NCBI GenBank assembly: GCA_900551245.1 | Contig: URVC01000061.1 | Span: 1-27,947 of the forward strand | Reading direction: 5' to 3' | Length of the DNA stretch: 27,947 nt | Source of the DNA: an uncultured bacterium | GTDB taxonomy: Bacteria; Verrucomicrobiota; Lentisphaeria; Victivallales; Victivallaceae | Shown here: positions 7,426 to 15,914 of the stretch, one piece after another | Numbering within the stretch: the first letter of the stretch is position 1 | Layout: each line of letters opens with the position of its first letter | Notes under the pieces: model-generated | The model's database searches: none | What the model was told of the DNA's origin: nothing | Seen by the model: the letters and a program-made list of their open reading frames with translations, nothing else | Program-made: the position numbers and the translations under genes

Positions 7426-9417
7426 ATGGCTTCAAGATCCTCCCGCGGCGGCACCGGCGAAAACGGTCAGGTACTGGTGGTCGGCATTCTCATGCTTCTG
7501 ATTCTGCTGATCGCGCTGTTCTTTCTCTTCGACCTGCACAACGTCATGCGGGCGAAGTTCAAAACCGAAACCGCCCAGCAGGCGGCGGCGCTGGCCGGGG
7601 CAGACTGGCAGCGGGCCTCGCTCAACCTGATCGGCGAAATCAACCTCATCAAAGCAGCGGAAACCCTGCTGGAAACGGACAACCGCTGGGAGGAGTTTTC
7701 TCCTCTCGCCCCTGCGGCGGGCGACCGGTACACGCTGGAGAACGCACAGCGGCTCAACGCCCGGCTCGCCCTGCTTACCGAAATGCAGGCGCGGATCAGC
7801 TTCATCGGGCCGCTGATCGGATTTGCCGCGGCACAGCAGGCCGCAAAGGCGAACGGACTCAATCCGGTCACCAGCCTCGACTTCTACCGGGAGCTTCTGC
7901 TCACCGACCGGAGATACTTCCCGGAACAGGGAGGCGCGCCGGAGTACATTCACGGTTACCGCTGGCGGCTGCCCTACCTTGCGTTGATCAGCGCGATCGA
8001 CAGCAACGGCGTCGCGGTCTACCCCAACGCGCGCCTGACCGGGACGCCGCAGGTTTCGCCCGCCGCCATCGGGGAGGAAGATCTTTACGAAGAGATCCTC
8101 CGGCACGCCGGAGAGATCGCCGACGGCGATCCCCCGGTGCAGAGCCACTGGTTCGGCGCCATCTATCACTTCGTCAAATGGAGCGACGAACAGTTCCGCG
8201 GCAAGTGGTGGGATATCGACTACTCATTTGCCGACTTCCCCGGGGAGAGTGAAATTTTCACTCTGGGGCTGCAGTACGATTCGGTGACGGAGAGCCCCTG
8301 GTACGCCGGATACGGCTATGCGGAGAATTCCGCAACGCTGGAAAAACTTCTGCACGACGAAACCATCCGTCCTGACGAAAGCCGCCGCGCCTGGGAGGCT
8401 GTCGGCGTGCAGTTCAACTGGTGCCGTTACGCCGATGACTGGTATCCGGACTACTTCCGGGCGCGAAACAGCAGTTACGACGAGGACCATTTCGACTACT
8501 GGTTCGGCGGAACCGCCCTGCGCCGTCCCATCCGGCCGCAGTATGTCTACGAAGGCCCCGCCGCCTATGCGGAGGGGAGCGTCGACGTCGGCCTCACGGC
8601 GCAGTACAACGTTGGCGGCAGTTCGTCGAAGTCCGCCGATTTCGACGCAAGATTTCAGGAGCGGAAACGGGATGCCGTCCACATCGGCAGCCGTCGCACC
8701 AGCCGTTCCGCCGCCGCCGGGTTCTCCGGCTACCGCGCCGGAGCAATCGCCAAGGCGCTGGGGGAACTGCCGGACGAAACGCCGCCGATCGCGATTCCGC
8801 TGGTGCTGCCGGTCTTCACCGACGTTTCGATCATGCCGACCTACATGCCGCTGCCAGAAAACTTCAACGTGCTGCAGGGCGCAAACTCGCCGCTCATGCG
8901 CTTTTTAAGCTGGCTGGCGGACAAAAGCTCCCTGTGGGACAACAGCTCCCCGCCGGCCTCGACGGAAGCCTACCTCAAACTGCTTCAACATCTCGCCGAC
9001 GGGAAAAACTTCCGCTTCTACGGCTGGAACCAGAACTTCGACCAGGCGGCATTCGACGAACGCTGGCGGGATCACCTCACCCGCTATCTGCGGGAGCGCG
9101 AAACGCTCGTCTACAGCCAGGAGACTCCCGACGGCCCGGGCTGGCTGCAGGAACCCAAGCTCTGCGGCGGCAGTGAGACAAATTTTGCACCGCGCGAGGA
9201 GCGGGTGACCGACTACCGCAACGGCGGAACCGCCCTGCGCATCTATCCCGGCGGCAGCGGCGGGTACTATGTGGTGGATTCGCGCGGCCACATCATTACC
9301 AACGACGAAAGCGATCCGACCGTCCGCGGGGAATCGGTCGGCGGAGGCGGAGGCGGCGGAGGCGGCTGGTCCTCCGGCCCCGGTTCCGACACGATGCCCG
9401 GGCCGCCCCGGCTGTAG
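7426..9417 (+). CDS. TadG-like protein with a large C-terminal domain
   Basis: This is a 663-residue protein with one N-terminal membrane helix (about 16-38, VLVVGILMLLILLIALFF) after the polar leader GTGENGQ, followed by KFKTETAQQAAALAGADW, which is typical of TadG and related Flp pilus-assembly proteins. Unlike its two neighbours it has Val, not Glu, five residues after the Gly. About 600 residues would lie outside the membrane; they are rich in Tyr, Trp and Pro, and no von Willebrand domain or other known domain was recognised. The chain ends in a nine-glycine run (about 640-648) and WSSGPGSDTMPGPPRL. GGAGGAG at 7411-7417 overlaps the end of the preceding gene and sets the start. It probably forms part of a cell-surface or pilus structure. 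Confidence 0.65.
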   Translation: MASRSSRGGTGENGQVLVVGILMLLILLIALFFLFDLHNVMRAKFKTETAQQAAALAGADWQRASLNLIGEINLIKAAETLLETDNRWEEFSPLAPAAGDRYTLENAQRLNARLALLTEMQARISFIGPLIGFAAAQQAAKANGLNPVTSLDFYRELLLTDRRYFPEQGGAPEYIHGYRWRLPYLALISAIDSNGVAVYPNARLTGTPQVSPAAIGEEDLYEEILRHAGEIADGDPPVQSHWFGAIYHFVKWSDEQFRGKWWDIDYSFADFPGESEIFTLGLQYDSVTESPWYAGYGYAENSATLEKLLHDETIRPDESRRAWEAVGVQFNWCRYADDWYPDYFRARNSSYDEDHFDYWFGGTALRRPIRPQYVYEGPAAYAEGSVDVGLTAQYNVGGSSSKSADFDARFQERKRDAVHIGSRRTSRSAAAGFSGYRAGAIAKALGELPDETPPIAIPLVLPVFTDVSIMPTYMPLPENFNVLQGANSPLMRFLSWLADKSSLWDNSSPPASTEAYLKLLQHLADGKNFRFYGWNQNFDQAAFDERWRDHLTRYLRERETLVYSQETPDGPGWLQEPKLCGGSETNFAPREERVTDYRNGGTALRIYPGGSGGYYVVDSRGHIITNDESDPTVRGESVGGGGGGGGGWSSGPGSDTMPGPPRL

Positions 9418-9437
9418 GAAGAAAGAGAGGGAATACC

Positions 9438-10085
9438 ATGAAAATCCATCGCAGACGGGAGTCCGGCCAGGCGACGATTGAACTTGCGGTTATGCTGACC
9501 GCGGTGACCGCCGTGCTGCTCGGCATCGTGATGCTCGCCGGCGTCATGGTCGCCGACAACCGGCAGCTTCTGGAGGCAAAGCTCTCCGCGGAACTCCGCG
9601 CCGGAGATGCGGACACGCCCGCGTGGCGTCCGGAAAACGAACTCGGCTTCTGGAGCTACGGCAGCTACTCGGTGAACGGCAGGCATTACGCCACCATCCC
9701 CTTCTCCTCCGGCGACCGGCTCGGGCAGGTGAATGCAACCGTTCTCGACGCAGTTCCCGGGCAGTTCTCCACCCCAGCCTATTCCCGCCAGGAGAACTAC
9801 AGCTACCGCTGGAAATCGCCGGCTTCGTTTCACCCGTCGCTCAACAGCGACTTCTCCACCGATCCCGGGAATGCGCTGGAATCCGCCGATCTGGTGGCGG
9901 GGAGCGGCACGGAGCTCGACCCGGTCTCCGGCTTCGACCGCGGCCGGCGCGACAACGCCTCCAACGCACTGCGCGCGGCGTTCTCCGTCTGGTTCGGCAG
10001 CCGGATTTCACACGATTTTCTCTCGGGGAAACCCTCCAATCAAGTCTATATGCCGCGAACTACAATCCGGAGCAACTCCTTATGA
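9438..10085 (+). CDS. TadE-like pseudopilin, third of the cassette
   Basis: This is a 215-residue protein with the leader MKIHRRRESG, then QATIE: Gly10 precedes the predicted cut and Glu15 is at +5, as in class III prepilins. A hydrophobic helix follows (about 16-35). The remainder is a Ser-, Tyr- and Asn-rich soluble domain of unknown fold. GAGGG 6 bases before the ATG supports the start. The last codon and stop overlap the start of the glycerate kinase gene (ATGA, 10082-10085), so the two are probably translationally coupled. No pilus ATPase, secretin or prepilin peptidase gene is present in the window. Confidence 0.65.
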   Translation: MKIHRRRESGQATIELAVMLTAVTAVLLGIVMLAGVMVADNRQLLEAKLSAELRAGDADTPAWRPENELGFWSYGSYSVNGRHYATIPFSSGDRLGQVNATVLDAVPGQFSTPAYSRQENYSYRWKSPASFHPSLNSDFSTDPGNALESADLVAGSGTELDPVSGFDRGRRDNASNALRAAFSVWFGSRISHDFLSGKPSNQVYMPRTTIRSNSL

Positions 10086-11215
10086 AATTTGTCATCGCCC
10101 CCGACTCCTTCAAAAACTGTCTGCGCTCTCCGGAGGTCTGTTTCCGGCTGGCCGCGGGAATCCGCTCTTCCGCTCCGGCGGCGGAACTGGTGCTCCTGCC
10201 GCTGGCGGACGGCGGCGAAGGCACCACCGAGGCGGCCGCCGAAGCGGCCTCGGGCGAACTCCACACCGCCGCGGTCACCGGCCCCTTCGGCGAACCGGTC
10301 CAAGCGCCCTTCGCCCTTCTGCCGGATGGTTCCGCCGTGTTCGAAATGGCCTCCGCGTCCGGTCTGGAGCTCACCTGCGGCAGGCTTGACCCGATGCGGG
10401 CCACCACCTGCGGTACCGGGGAGCTCTTCCGTCACCTGCTCGATCTCGGAGTGCGCAACTTCGTCATCGGCATCGGCGGCTCCGCCACCGTCGACGGCGG
10501 CGCGGGAATGCTTCAAGCGCTGGGCGTGAAACTCTTCACCCGTACCGGCACGCTCCTGCCGCCCGGCGCAGGCGGCGGCACTCTGCCGGAGGTGGCGCAG
10601 GTGGATGGTTCCAGGCTCGATCCGCGCCTTGCGAAGAGCCGCATCCGCATCGCCTCCGACGTCAACAATCCGCTCTGCGGAGCCCGGGGAGCCGCTCCGG
10701 TGTTCGGGCCGCAGAAGGGCGCCTCTCCGGAAGAGGTGAAACAGCTCGACGCGGCACTCGCGCACTGGGCGGCGCTCTGGCATGACGACGGCACTGCGCC
10801 GGGCGACGGCGCCGCGGGCGGACTCGGCTTCGCCCTCCGGAAAGTACTCGGCGGCAAAATGGAGTCCGGCGCGGAGCTGATGCTCGAACTGATCGAATTC
10901 GACCACAAGGCCGCCGGGGCGGACTTCATCCTGACCGGAGAAGGCCGCAGTGACGATCAGAGCCTCGCCGGAAAACTTCCGGGCGCCGTCGCCCGCCATG
11001 CCCGGAAACTCGGCATTCCGGCCATTCTCGTCTCCGGAGCGCTCGGCCCCGGCTCGGAAGAGCTGGAGAAGGAGTTCGCGGCCTGCTTCAGCATCGCCGC
11101 CGGCCCCGGCCCGCTCCCGGAAGCACTTGGTGCCGCGCCCCGCAACCTCACCCGGATCGGCCGGGCGATCGGCGCATTGACTATGAACAGAACTACGGAG
11201 AACATTCATCCATGA
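10082..11215 (+). CDS. glxK: Glycerate 2-kinase (GlxK/GarK family)
   Basis: This enzyme phosphorylates D-glycerate at O2 with ATP, feeding 2-phosphoglycerate into glycolysis. The 377-residue protein has the family's N-terminus MKFVIAPDSFKN, PLADGGEGTTEA (about 41-52), GIGGSATVDGGAGMLQALG, SDVNNPLCGARGA, and LTGEGRSDDQSLAGKLP near the C-terminus. The frame is open for 153 codons upstream, but that part lies inside the preceding gene and is a shadow. The start at 10082 has CGGAG 9 bases before it. It overlaps the TadE-like gene before it and cinA after it by 4 bases each. It may serve glycolate, tartrate or galactarate breakdown; no such genes are next to it. Confidence 0.92.
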   Translation: MKFVIAPDSFKNCLRSPEVCFRLAAGIRSSAPAAELVLLPLADGGEGTTEAAAEAASGELHTAAVTGPFGEPVQAPFALLPDGSAVFEMASASGLELTCGRLDPMRATTCGTGELFRHLLDLGVRNFVIGIGGSATVDGGAGMLQALGVKLFTRTGTLLPPGAGGGTLPEVAQVDGSRLDPRLAKSRIRIASDVNNPLCGARGAAPVFGPQKGASPEEVKQLDAALAHWAALWHDDGTAPGDGAAGGLGFALRKVLGGKMESGAELMLELIEFDHKAAGADFILTGEGRSDDQSLAGKLPGAVARHARKLGIPAILVSGALGPGSEELEKEFAACFSIAAGPGPLPEALGAAPRNLTRIGRAIGALTMNRTTENIHP

Positions 11216-12504
11216 GCATCGCCATTCTATCCACCGGAACTGAACTTCTGAAAGGAACCATTCTCAACACCAACGCGGGATTTCTCTGCCGCCGTCTCGC
11301 CGCCGCCGGACTTCGTCCGGTGCTGGAACTGACGGCCGGAGATCATCCGGCGGAAATCACCGCCGCGCTGGGCGACGCGCTCCGCGCCGCCGACACCGTC
11401 CTCATCACCGGCGGTCTCGGGCCGACCCGCGACGACCTCACCCTCGATGCGGTGAGCCGTTTCTTCGGGCTGGAGCTGGAAATCGATCCCCTTCTGGCGG
11501 AGAAGGTGGAGCAGTTCTGGAGCCGCCGTCACGACGGGCGGCGCGCCCCGAAAACCGTCCTCCGGCAGGCGCGGGTGCCGCATGGCGCGACCATTCTGCC
11601 GAACGCGAACGGTTCCGCATCCGGCATCCGCATCGACACCGAATACGGCGGGCGGATGCGGCGGATTTTTCTGCTGCCCGGCCCTCCCGCCGAACTCGAG
11701 CCGATGGCGGAAGAGTCGGTCATTCCGGCCGTCGCCGCGTATGAAGCGGGGGCCGGCCACGAATATACGCAGGGATTTCTGGCCGCCGGATGCGGCGAAT
11801 ACTCCGTTCAGCTCCGGCTGGAGAAACTGCTCCGCGACCGGCCGGTGGAACTCGCCTACTGCGCCCGGCCGGAGGGAACCCGGGTCTTCGTTTCCGGCTC
11901 CGCTCCGGCGGAGGTCGAAGCGGCGGTGGAGGAGGCTCGAACCGAACTCGGCGACGCCGCGCTCCCGGCCGGTTCTCTCGACCTGGTGACGGCGATCGCC
12001 GCCCTGCTCGAGAAACGGCAACTCACACTGGTCACTGCGGAGTCCTGCACCGGCGGCAGAATCGCCGGCATGCTCACCGACCATGCCGGAATCTCCTCGG
12101 TCTTCAAAGGCGGCGCGGTGGTCTACAGCAATGAACTCAAACACACCCTGCTCGGCGTTCCGGAAGAGCTGCTCGCCCGCTTCGGCGCAGTCAGTGCGGA
12201 GTGTGCCGAAGCGATGGTGCGCGGCGCGACGGAACGCCTGGCGGCCGACTGCGCCGTCGCAGTGACCGGCATTGCCGGGCCGGGCGGCGGCACGCCCGAA
12301 AAACCGGTCGGACTGGTCTACATCGCGGCCAAGGTCGGGGAAGAGCTCCGGGTCGGGGAGTTCCACTTTTCCGGGGACCGGCGGCGGGTTCGCGAAAGCA
12401 CGGCCGCGCGGGCGCTGCTGCTGCTGTTCGGCCTCCTGAGCGGCAAGGAAGGTCAAACCTTTCTCCCGCCACCGCAGAAATCCCTGCGGCCGGAAGAGCG
12501 GTAA
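11212..12504 (+). CDS. cinA: CinA, nicotinamide-nucleotide amidohydrolase with N-terminal COG1058 domain
   Basis: CinA recycles pyridine nucleotides by deamidating NMN to nicotinate mononucleotide. The full two-domain form is present at 430 residues. The N-terminal molybdopterin-binding-like domain has STGTELLKG (7-15) and ITGGLGPTRDD (65-75). The C-terminal PncC domain has TAESCTGGRIAGML, with the catalytic Ser, then GGAVVYSNELK, FGAVSAECA and GIAGPGGGTPEKPVGLV. The start overlaps the stop of glxK (ATGA). The 3' end runs 52 bases into the convergent AraC gene. It is the last gene of the plus-strand run, and no terminator hairpin follows it. Confidence 0.93.
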   Translation: MSIAILSTGTELLKGTILNTNAGFLCRRLAAAGLRPVLELTAGDHPAEITAALGDALRAADTVLITGGLGPTRDDLTLDAVSRFFGLELEIDPLLAEKVEQFWSRRHDGRRAPKTVLRQARVPHGATILPNANGSASGIRIDTEYGGRMRRIFLLPGPPAELEPMAEESVIPAVAAYEAGAGHEYTQGFLAAGCGEYSVQLRLEKLLRDRPVELAYCARPEGTRVFVSGSAPAEVEAAVEEARTELGDAALPAGSLDLVTAIAALLEKRQLTLVTAESCTGGRIAGMLTDHAGISSVFKGGAVVYSNELKHTLLGVPEELLARFGAVSAECAEAMVRGATERLAADCAVAVTGIAGPGGGTPEKPVGLVYIAAKVGEELRVGEFHFSGDRRRVRESTAARALLLLFGLLSGKEGQTFLPPPQKSLRPEER

Positions 12505-13355
12505 TCGAGCGGCGCCAGACCGGTTTCCCGGCGGAAGGCGCGGGAGAAATAGGCCGGATCTGCAAATCCGGCGCTCTCCGCGACCTCCGCCACCGGCATA
12601 TCGGTGTTGTGAAGCAGTTCAGCCGCGTAGCGAATCCGCAACCGGGTGAGGTACTTCATCGGCGTGGTTCCGATCATGCCGGAGAAGTGATGAAGCAGGG
12701 AATTTTCCGACATCGCGGCCATCCGGGCCAGCTCCTCCAGGCGGATCTGCCGCTGAAAGTTCCCGTTCAGATAGCGGACAACGCGGTCGACCCCTCCCCG
12801 GGCCGGCGGCGCCTCCTCCGGTTTGCCCCCGCAGAGGTCCGCCAGCAGACTCAAGATCACCATGAGATAGCCCATCATCCGGCAGCGCCGCCCGGGTGCG
12901 TCCCCCTGCTCGATGCGGATGATCTCCTTCAGACAGCCGCGGACCTGCCGGAACACGCCGGGCGGCAACGTCAGGCGCGGATATCCCCCCAGCCGTTCGA
13001 AGGTCTCCACATCGGTCATGAAAAGGCGCCGGTATCCCGGGTGGGTGTAGAGATCGAGGAGCTGCAGCGGCAGCCGGTGCGGCGCGAAAAGCAGATTGAT
13101 GAGCCGGCACTTCGCCGCCTCCTCATAGCCGTGGAGTCCCCCTTCGGGAATCACCAGGACATCTCCCCGGCGCACCCGCTCCAGCCCGAACGGCGTGCGG
13201 TGCCCCACCTCGCCGCCGGTGAGAAAGGCCACCTCGACGAACCGGTGCCCGTGCAACGCGGTGTCCCCCTGCTCCTCGACGAAACTCCACAGCGGAAACT
13301 CTTCGCCGCTGAACCGGGCGATGTCGTGGATCGTCGGATTCAACGGAATCCGCAT
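12453..13355 (-). CDS. AraC-family transcription regulator
   Basis: This is a 300-residue regulator. The N-terminal half (about 25-120) looks like a cupin effector-binding domain (HGHRFVEVAFLTGGEVGH...GDVLVIPEGGLHGY). The C-terminal double helix-turn-helix spans about 190-290, with IRLEELARMAAMSENSLLHH as the first and VAEVAESAGFADPAYFSRAFRR as the second recognition unit, then the family ending. It has a strong purine-rich ribosome-binding region (GAGGGGAGGGGG) just before the ATG. It resembles RhaR-type sugar-responsive activators. Its stop lies inside the end of cinA. The signal and target are not readable, and no sugar gene lies directly beside it. It may be transcribed by read-through from the aminotransferase gene; no clear promoter was found. 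Confidence 0.88.
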   Translation of the reverse strand: MRIPLNPTIHDIARFSGEEFPLWSFVEEQGDTALHGHRFVEVAFLTGGEVGHRTPFGLERVRRGDVLVIPEGGLHGYEEAAKCRLINLLFAPHRLPLQLLDLYTHPGYRRLFMTDVETFERLGGYPRLTLPPGVFRQVRGCLKEIIRIEQGDAPGRRCRMMGYLMVILSLLADLCGGKPEEAPPARGGVDRVVRYLNGNFQRQIRLEELARMAAMSENSLLHHFSGMIGTTPMKYLTRLRIRYAAELLHNTDMPVAEVAESAGFADPAYFSRAFRRETGLAPLDYRSSGRRDFCGGGRKV

Positions 13356-13390
13356 GGCCCCCTCCCCTCACTCTTATTCTTTTCTGCCAC

Positions 13391-13431
13391 AAAAAAACGC
13401 CCGGGCACGGATACGACACCATCCCCGGACG
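13391..13431 (-). terminator. Intrinsic terminator after the aspartate aminotransferase gene
   Basis: On the minus strand CGTCCGGG (13431-13424) pairs with CCCGGGCG (13405-13398), with one G-T pair, and T7 follows (13397-13391). It lies 34 bases after the aminotransferase stop codon. Confidence 0.75.
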
Positions 13432-13464
13432 AATTCGACGTCATCATCAGCCGTTTAAAGAAAC

Positions 13465-14742
13465 TTATTTCTTCTCCTTCAACAGCTTGTCGACACCGGC
13501 ACGCTTGACGCACACGCAGAGCAGCTCCATGGCGGTCCGCAGTTCATCAAGCGTCGGATAGGTCGGAGCAATCCGGATGTTGCGGTCGCGCGGATCCTTC
13601 TTGTAGGGGAAGGTCACCCCCGCACCGGTGAGCTTCACCCCCGCCTCCTTCGCCATTTCCACCGTCGCCTTCGCACAGCCGTCGAGCGTGTCGAGCGCGA
13701 CGAAATAGCCGCCTTTCGGCTTCGTCCAGGAGGCGAGTCCGGTTCCGCCGAGCTCCCGCTCAAGCGTCTCGAGCACGATATCGAATTTCGGCTTCAGCTC
13801 TCCGGCCAGCAGCCGCATATGCGCCTTCACTCCTTCGGCGTCCTTCAGGTAGCGGACGGTGCGGAGCTGATTGAGCTTGTCATGCCCGATGGTCTGCACC
13901 GACATATGCTTGCGGACCTCTTTCAGATTGGCGGGGGAGCTCGCCATCATGGAGATTCCCGCCCCCGGGAAGGTGATCTTCGAGGTCGAGAAGAAGTAGA
14001 AGACACGGTCCGGATTCCCGGCCGCTTCGCAGGCGGCGAAGATATCCTTGATCTTCTCTTCGGCATAGATGTGGTGGACTCCGTAGGCGTTGTCCCAGAA
14101 GATGCGGAAGTCCGGCGCGGCGGTCTTCATCCGGGCGAGCCGGTCCACCGTCTCATCACTGTAGCAGATCCCCTGCGGGTTGGAGTAGAGCGGCACGCAC
14201 CAGATGCCCTTGATCGCCTCATCCCCGGCGACCAGCTTTTCCACCATGTCCATATCCGGACCGGTTTCCGTCATCGGGATGACGATCATTTCGATCCCGA
14301 GATCCTCGCAGATGGAGAAGTGGCGGTCGTACCCGGGGCTCGGGCAGAGGAACTTCACGACCGGCAGCTTGCGCCACGGCTCATGGCCGCCGGTGCCGAA
14401 GACGTAGAGCCGCATCATCGTGTCGTACATCAGGTTCAAACTGGAATTTCCGCCGATGATGATCTTGTCCACATCGATGCCGAGCAGCTCGGAGAAGAGG
14501 TGACGCGCCTCGGGAATTCCATCCAGACCGCCGTAGTTGCGGGCGTCGACGCCGTCGCTGGTCACGTAGTTGTCAAGTTTGTCGAGAATCCCATTCGTCA
14601 GGTTGAGCTGAGTTCCGGAAGGCTTGCCGCGCGACATGTCAAGTTTCAGATTCTGCGCCACGTACCCGGCATACTGCCGGTCCAACTCCGCCTTGAGTTC
14701 GAGAAGTTCCGCTTCCGAACATCTGGTAATATCACGACTCAT
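13465..14742 (-). CDS. Aspartate aminotransferase, type Ic (aminotransferase class I)
   Basis: This is a pyridoxal-phosphate transaminase, probably linking aspartate with oxaloacetate and 2-oxoglutarate with glutamate. The 425-residue protein matches the subgroup Ic found in Corynebacterium and many anaerobes: LDMSRGKPSGTQ (34-45), NYGGLDGIPEARHLFSELLG, GGNSSLNLMYD, YSNPQG with Asn188, FWDNAY with Asp217 and Tyr220, and the Schiff-base lysine Lys255 in FFSTSKITFPGAG. IRIAPTYP near the C-terminus holds the carboxylate-binding Arg. The frame extends upstream to 14880, but a promoter (14880-14852) and CAGGAG 5 bases before the ATG at 14742 set the start. Its long leader contains a stem-loop. It is a single-gene transcript. 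Confidence 0.88.
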   Translation of the reverse strand: MSRDITRCSEAELLELKAELDRQYAGYVAQNLKLDMSRGKPSGTQLNLTNGILDKLDNYVTSDGVDARNYGGLDGIPEARHLFSELLGIDVDKIIIGGNSSLNLMYDTMMRLYVFGTGGHEPWRKLPVVKFLCPSPGYDRHFSICEDLGIEMIVIPMTETGPDMDMVEKLVAGDEAIKGIWCVPLYSNPQGICYSDETVDRLARMKTAAPDFRIFWDNAYGVHHIYAEEKIKDIFAACEAAGNPDRVFYFFSTSKITFPGAGISMMASSPANLKEVRKHMSVQTIGHDKLNQLRTVRYLKDAEGVKAHMRLLAGELKPKFDIVLETLERELGGTGLASWTKPKGGYFVALDTLDGCAKATVEMAKEAGVKLTGAGVTFPYKKDPRDRNIRIAPTYPTLDELRTAMELLCVCVKRAGVDKLLKEKK

Positions 14743-14769
14743 AATAACTCCTGTTGCTGCGACACCCTC

Positions 14770-14801
14770 CGGATTCCCGCAATGCGGGCGGTCTCCATCC
14801 G
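14770..14801 (-). other. Stem-loop in the aminotransferase leader
   Basis: In the roughly 100-base untranslated leader, CGGAT/ATCCG (14801-14797 with 14774-14770) encloses the perfect hairpin CCCGC-ATT-GCGGG (14788-14776). There is no T-tract, so it is not a terminator. It may affect RNA stability or translation; no known riboswitch was recognised. Confidence 0.35.
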
Positions 14802-14851
14802 CTCCGCCGAACCCCTTTCTACATCCGGGCCCCGGAGGCATCAAAATATTT

Positions 14852-14880
14852 AATATATCGCCGCCCCGGATATTTTTCAA
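14852..14880 (-). promoter_or_regulatory. Promoter of the aspartate aminotransferase gene
   Basis: On the minus strand TTGAAA (14880-14875) and TATATT (14857-14852) are exactly 17 bases apart, a near-consensus sigma-70 promoter. It starts transcription near 14845, about 100 bases before the ATG. Confidence 0.72.
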
Positions 14881-14914
14881 TCGGGGAAGAGCATTCAGAA
14901 CTTTTTTTCCCGAA

Positions 14915-15820
14915 CTATTTTACATCGAGCATCCGCCGGATCGGGCGGACCGCCGCCTCGGCCAGCGCCGGATCCAGCTCGATTTTCTCGGTCATGTCGC
15001 GGAGCGAAACGTAGAGATCATTCAGCGTGACCTTCTTCATATCGCAGCAGACCATCGCCGGCTCCAGCGGCAGAAACTCCTTGCCCGGATTCTCCTTGCG
15101 CAGACGGTGGAGGATCCCCTGCTCCGTGCCGATGATGAACCGCTTTCCGGAAGATTCCCGGCAGAAGCGGAGGATTCCGGCGGTGCTCAGCGCTTCGTCC
15201 GCGGCATCCACCACCTCGACCCGGCATTCGGGGTGAACCAGCACCGGAGCGCCCGGCGCGGCGGCCCGCGCACGTTGGATCATTTCGACCGTCACCTGAT
15301 CGTGAATCGGGCAGCACCCCGGCCAGAGCTCCATCTTGCGGCCGAGCTTTTTCATCATGTTTCCGCCGAGGTTGCGGTCCGGCAGGAACACGATCGGGCG
15401 ATCCTGCGGAATCGAACGGATGATCTTCTCCGCATTGCCCGACGTGCAGCAGATATCCACCAGCGCCTTGACCCGGGCGGTGCTGTTCACGTAGGCGACG
15501 AAGACCGCGTCGGGATTCTTCCGGCGGCAGGCGGCCACCTCGTCGGGATCGGCCATATCGGCCATCGGGCAGCCGGCGTCGGATTTCGGCAGCAGCACCG
15601 TCGACTGCGGCGAGAGCAGCTTCGCCGTCTCCGCCATGAACCGGACGCCGCAGAAGACGATCACCTCCGCATGGACCGATTCGGCCTTGATGCTGAGCTC
15701 CAGAGAATCCCCCGTGAAATCGGCGAGATCCTGAATCTCGGGAGCAACGTAATTGTGCGCGAGAATCACCGCGTGACGCTCGCGCTTCAACTCCTGAATG
15801 CGCTTGCTGATATCATCCAT
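14915..15820 (-). CDS. nadA: Quinolinate synthase A
   Basis: NadA condenses iminoaspartate with dihydroxyacetone phosphate to quinolinate in new NAD synthesis, using an oxygen-sensitive [4Fe-4S] cluster. The 301-residue protein has the family's threefold repeat layout. Likely cluster ligands are Cys84 (AGCPMADM), Cys170 (WPGCCPIH) and Cys258 (VCCDMKK). HNYVAPEIQDLADFTGDSLEL near the N-terminus and LPDRNLGGN are also characteristic. The start at 15820 follows AGGAG by about 8 bases; the 66 residues upstream in frame run across the promoter and into upp, so they are not coding. It is compact like the Thermotoga enzyme. nadB and nadC are not in the window. It lies between upp and the aminotransferase, each with a promoter of its own. 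Confidence 0.93.
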   Translation of the reverse strand: MDDISKRIQELKRERHAVILAHNYVAPEIQDLADFTGDSLELSIKAESVHAEVIVFCGVRFMAETAKLLSPQSTVLLPKSDAGCPMADMADPDEVAACRRKNPDAVFVAYVNSTARVKALVDICCTSGNAEKIIRSIPQDRPIVFLPDRNLGGNMMKKLGRKMELWPGCCPIHDQVTVEMIQRARAAAPGAPVLVHPECRVEVVDAADEALSTAGILRFCRESSGKRFIIGTEQGILHRLRKENPGKEFLPLEPAMVCCDMKKVTLNDLYVSLRDMTEKIELDPALAEAAVRPIRRMLDVK

Positions 15821-15873
15821 TTTCTTTTCTCCTGTCCTCTGTTTCAAACGTTGTACCCCGCCGTCATCCCCAT

Positions 15874-15902
15874 AATATAACACCGGAACCGGGAAATGGA
15901 AA
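15874..15902 (-). promoter_or_regulatory. nadA promoter
   Basis: On the minus strand TTTCCA (15902-15897) and TATATT (15879-15874) are 17 bases apart, in the gap between the upp stop and nadA. The -35 box is a 4 of 6 match. Confidence 0.55.
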
Positions 15903-15914
15903 GTCAGCCCCCGG

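Noticed and set aside
9331..9372. The GGCGGA-rich tract as a repeat element or CRISPR-like array
   Set aside because: It is a single run of glycine codons in frame within the TadG-like gene. No spacers or further copies are present.
9623..10081. A 153-codon N-terminal extension of glycerate kinase
   Set aside because: This part lies inside the TadE-like gene, is Arg-rich, and the family N-terminus MKFVIAPDSFKN begins exactly at 10082 after a ribosome-binding site.
13819..14853. A 344-codon plus-strand frame opposite the aspartate aminotransferase
   Set aside because: It is a shadow of a protein with all pyridoxal-phosphate motifs.
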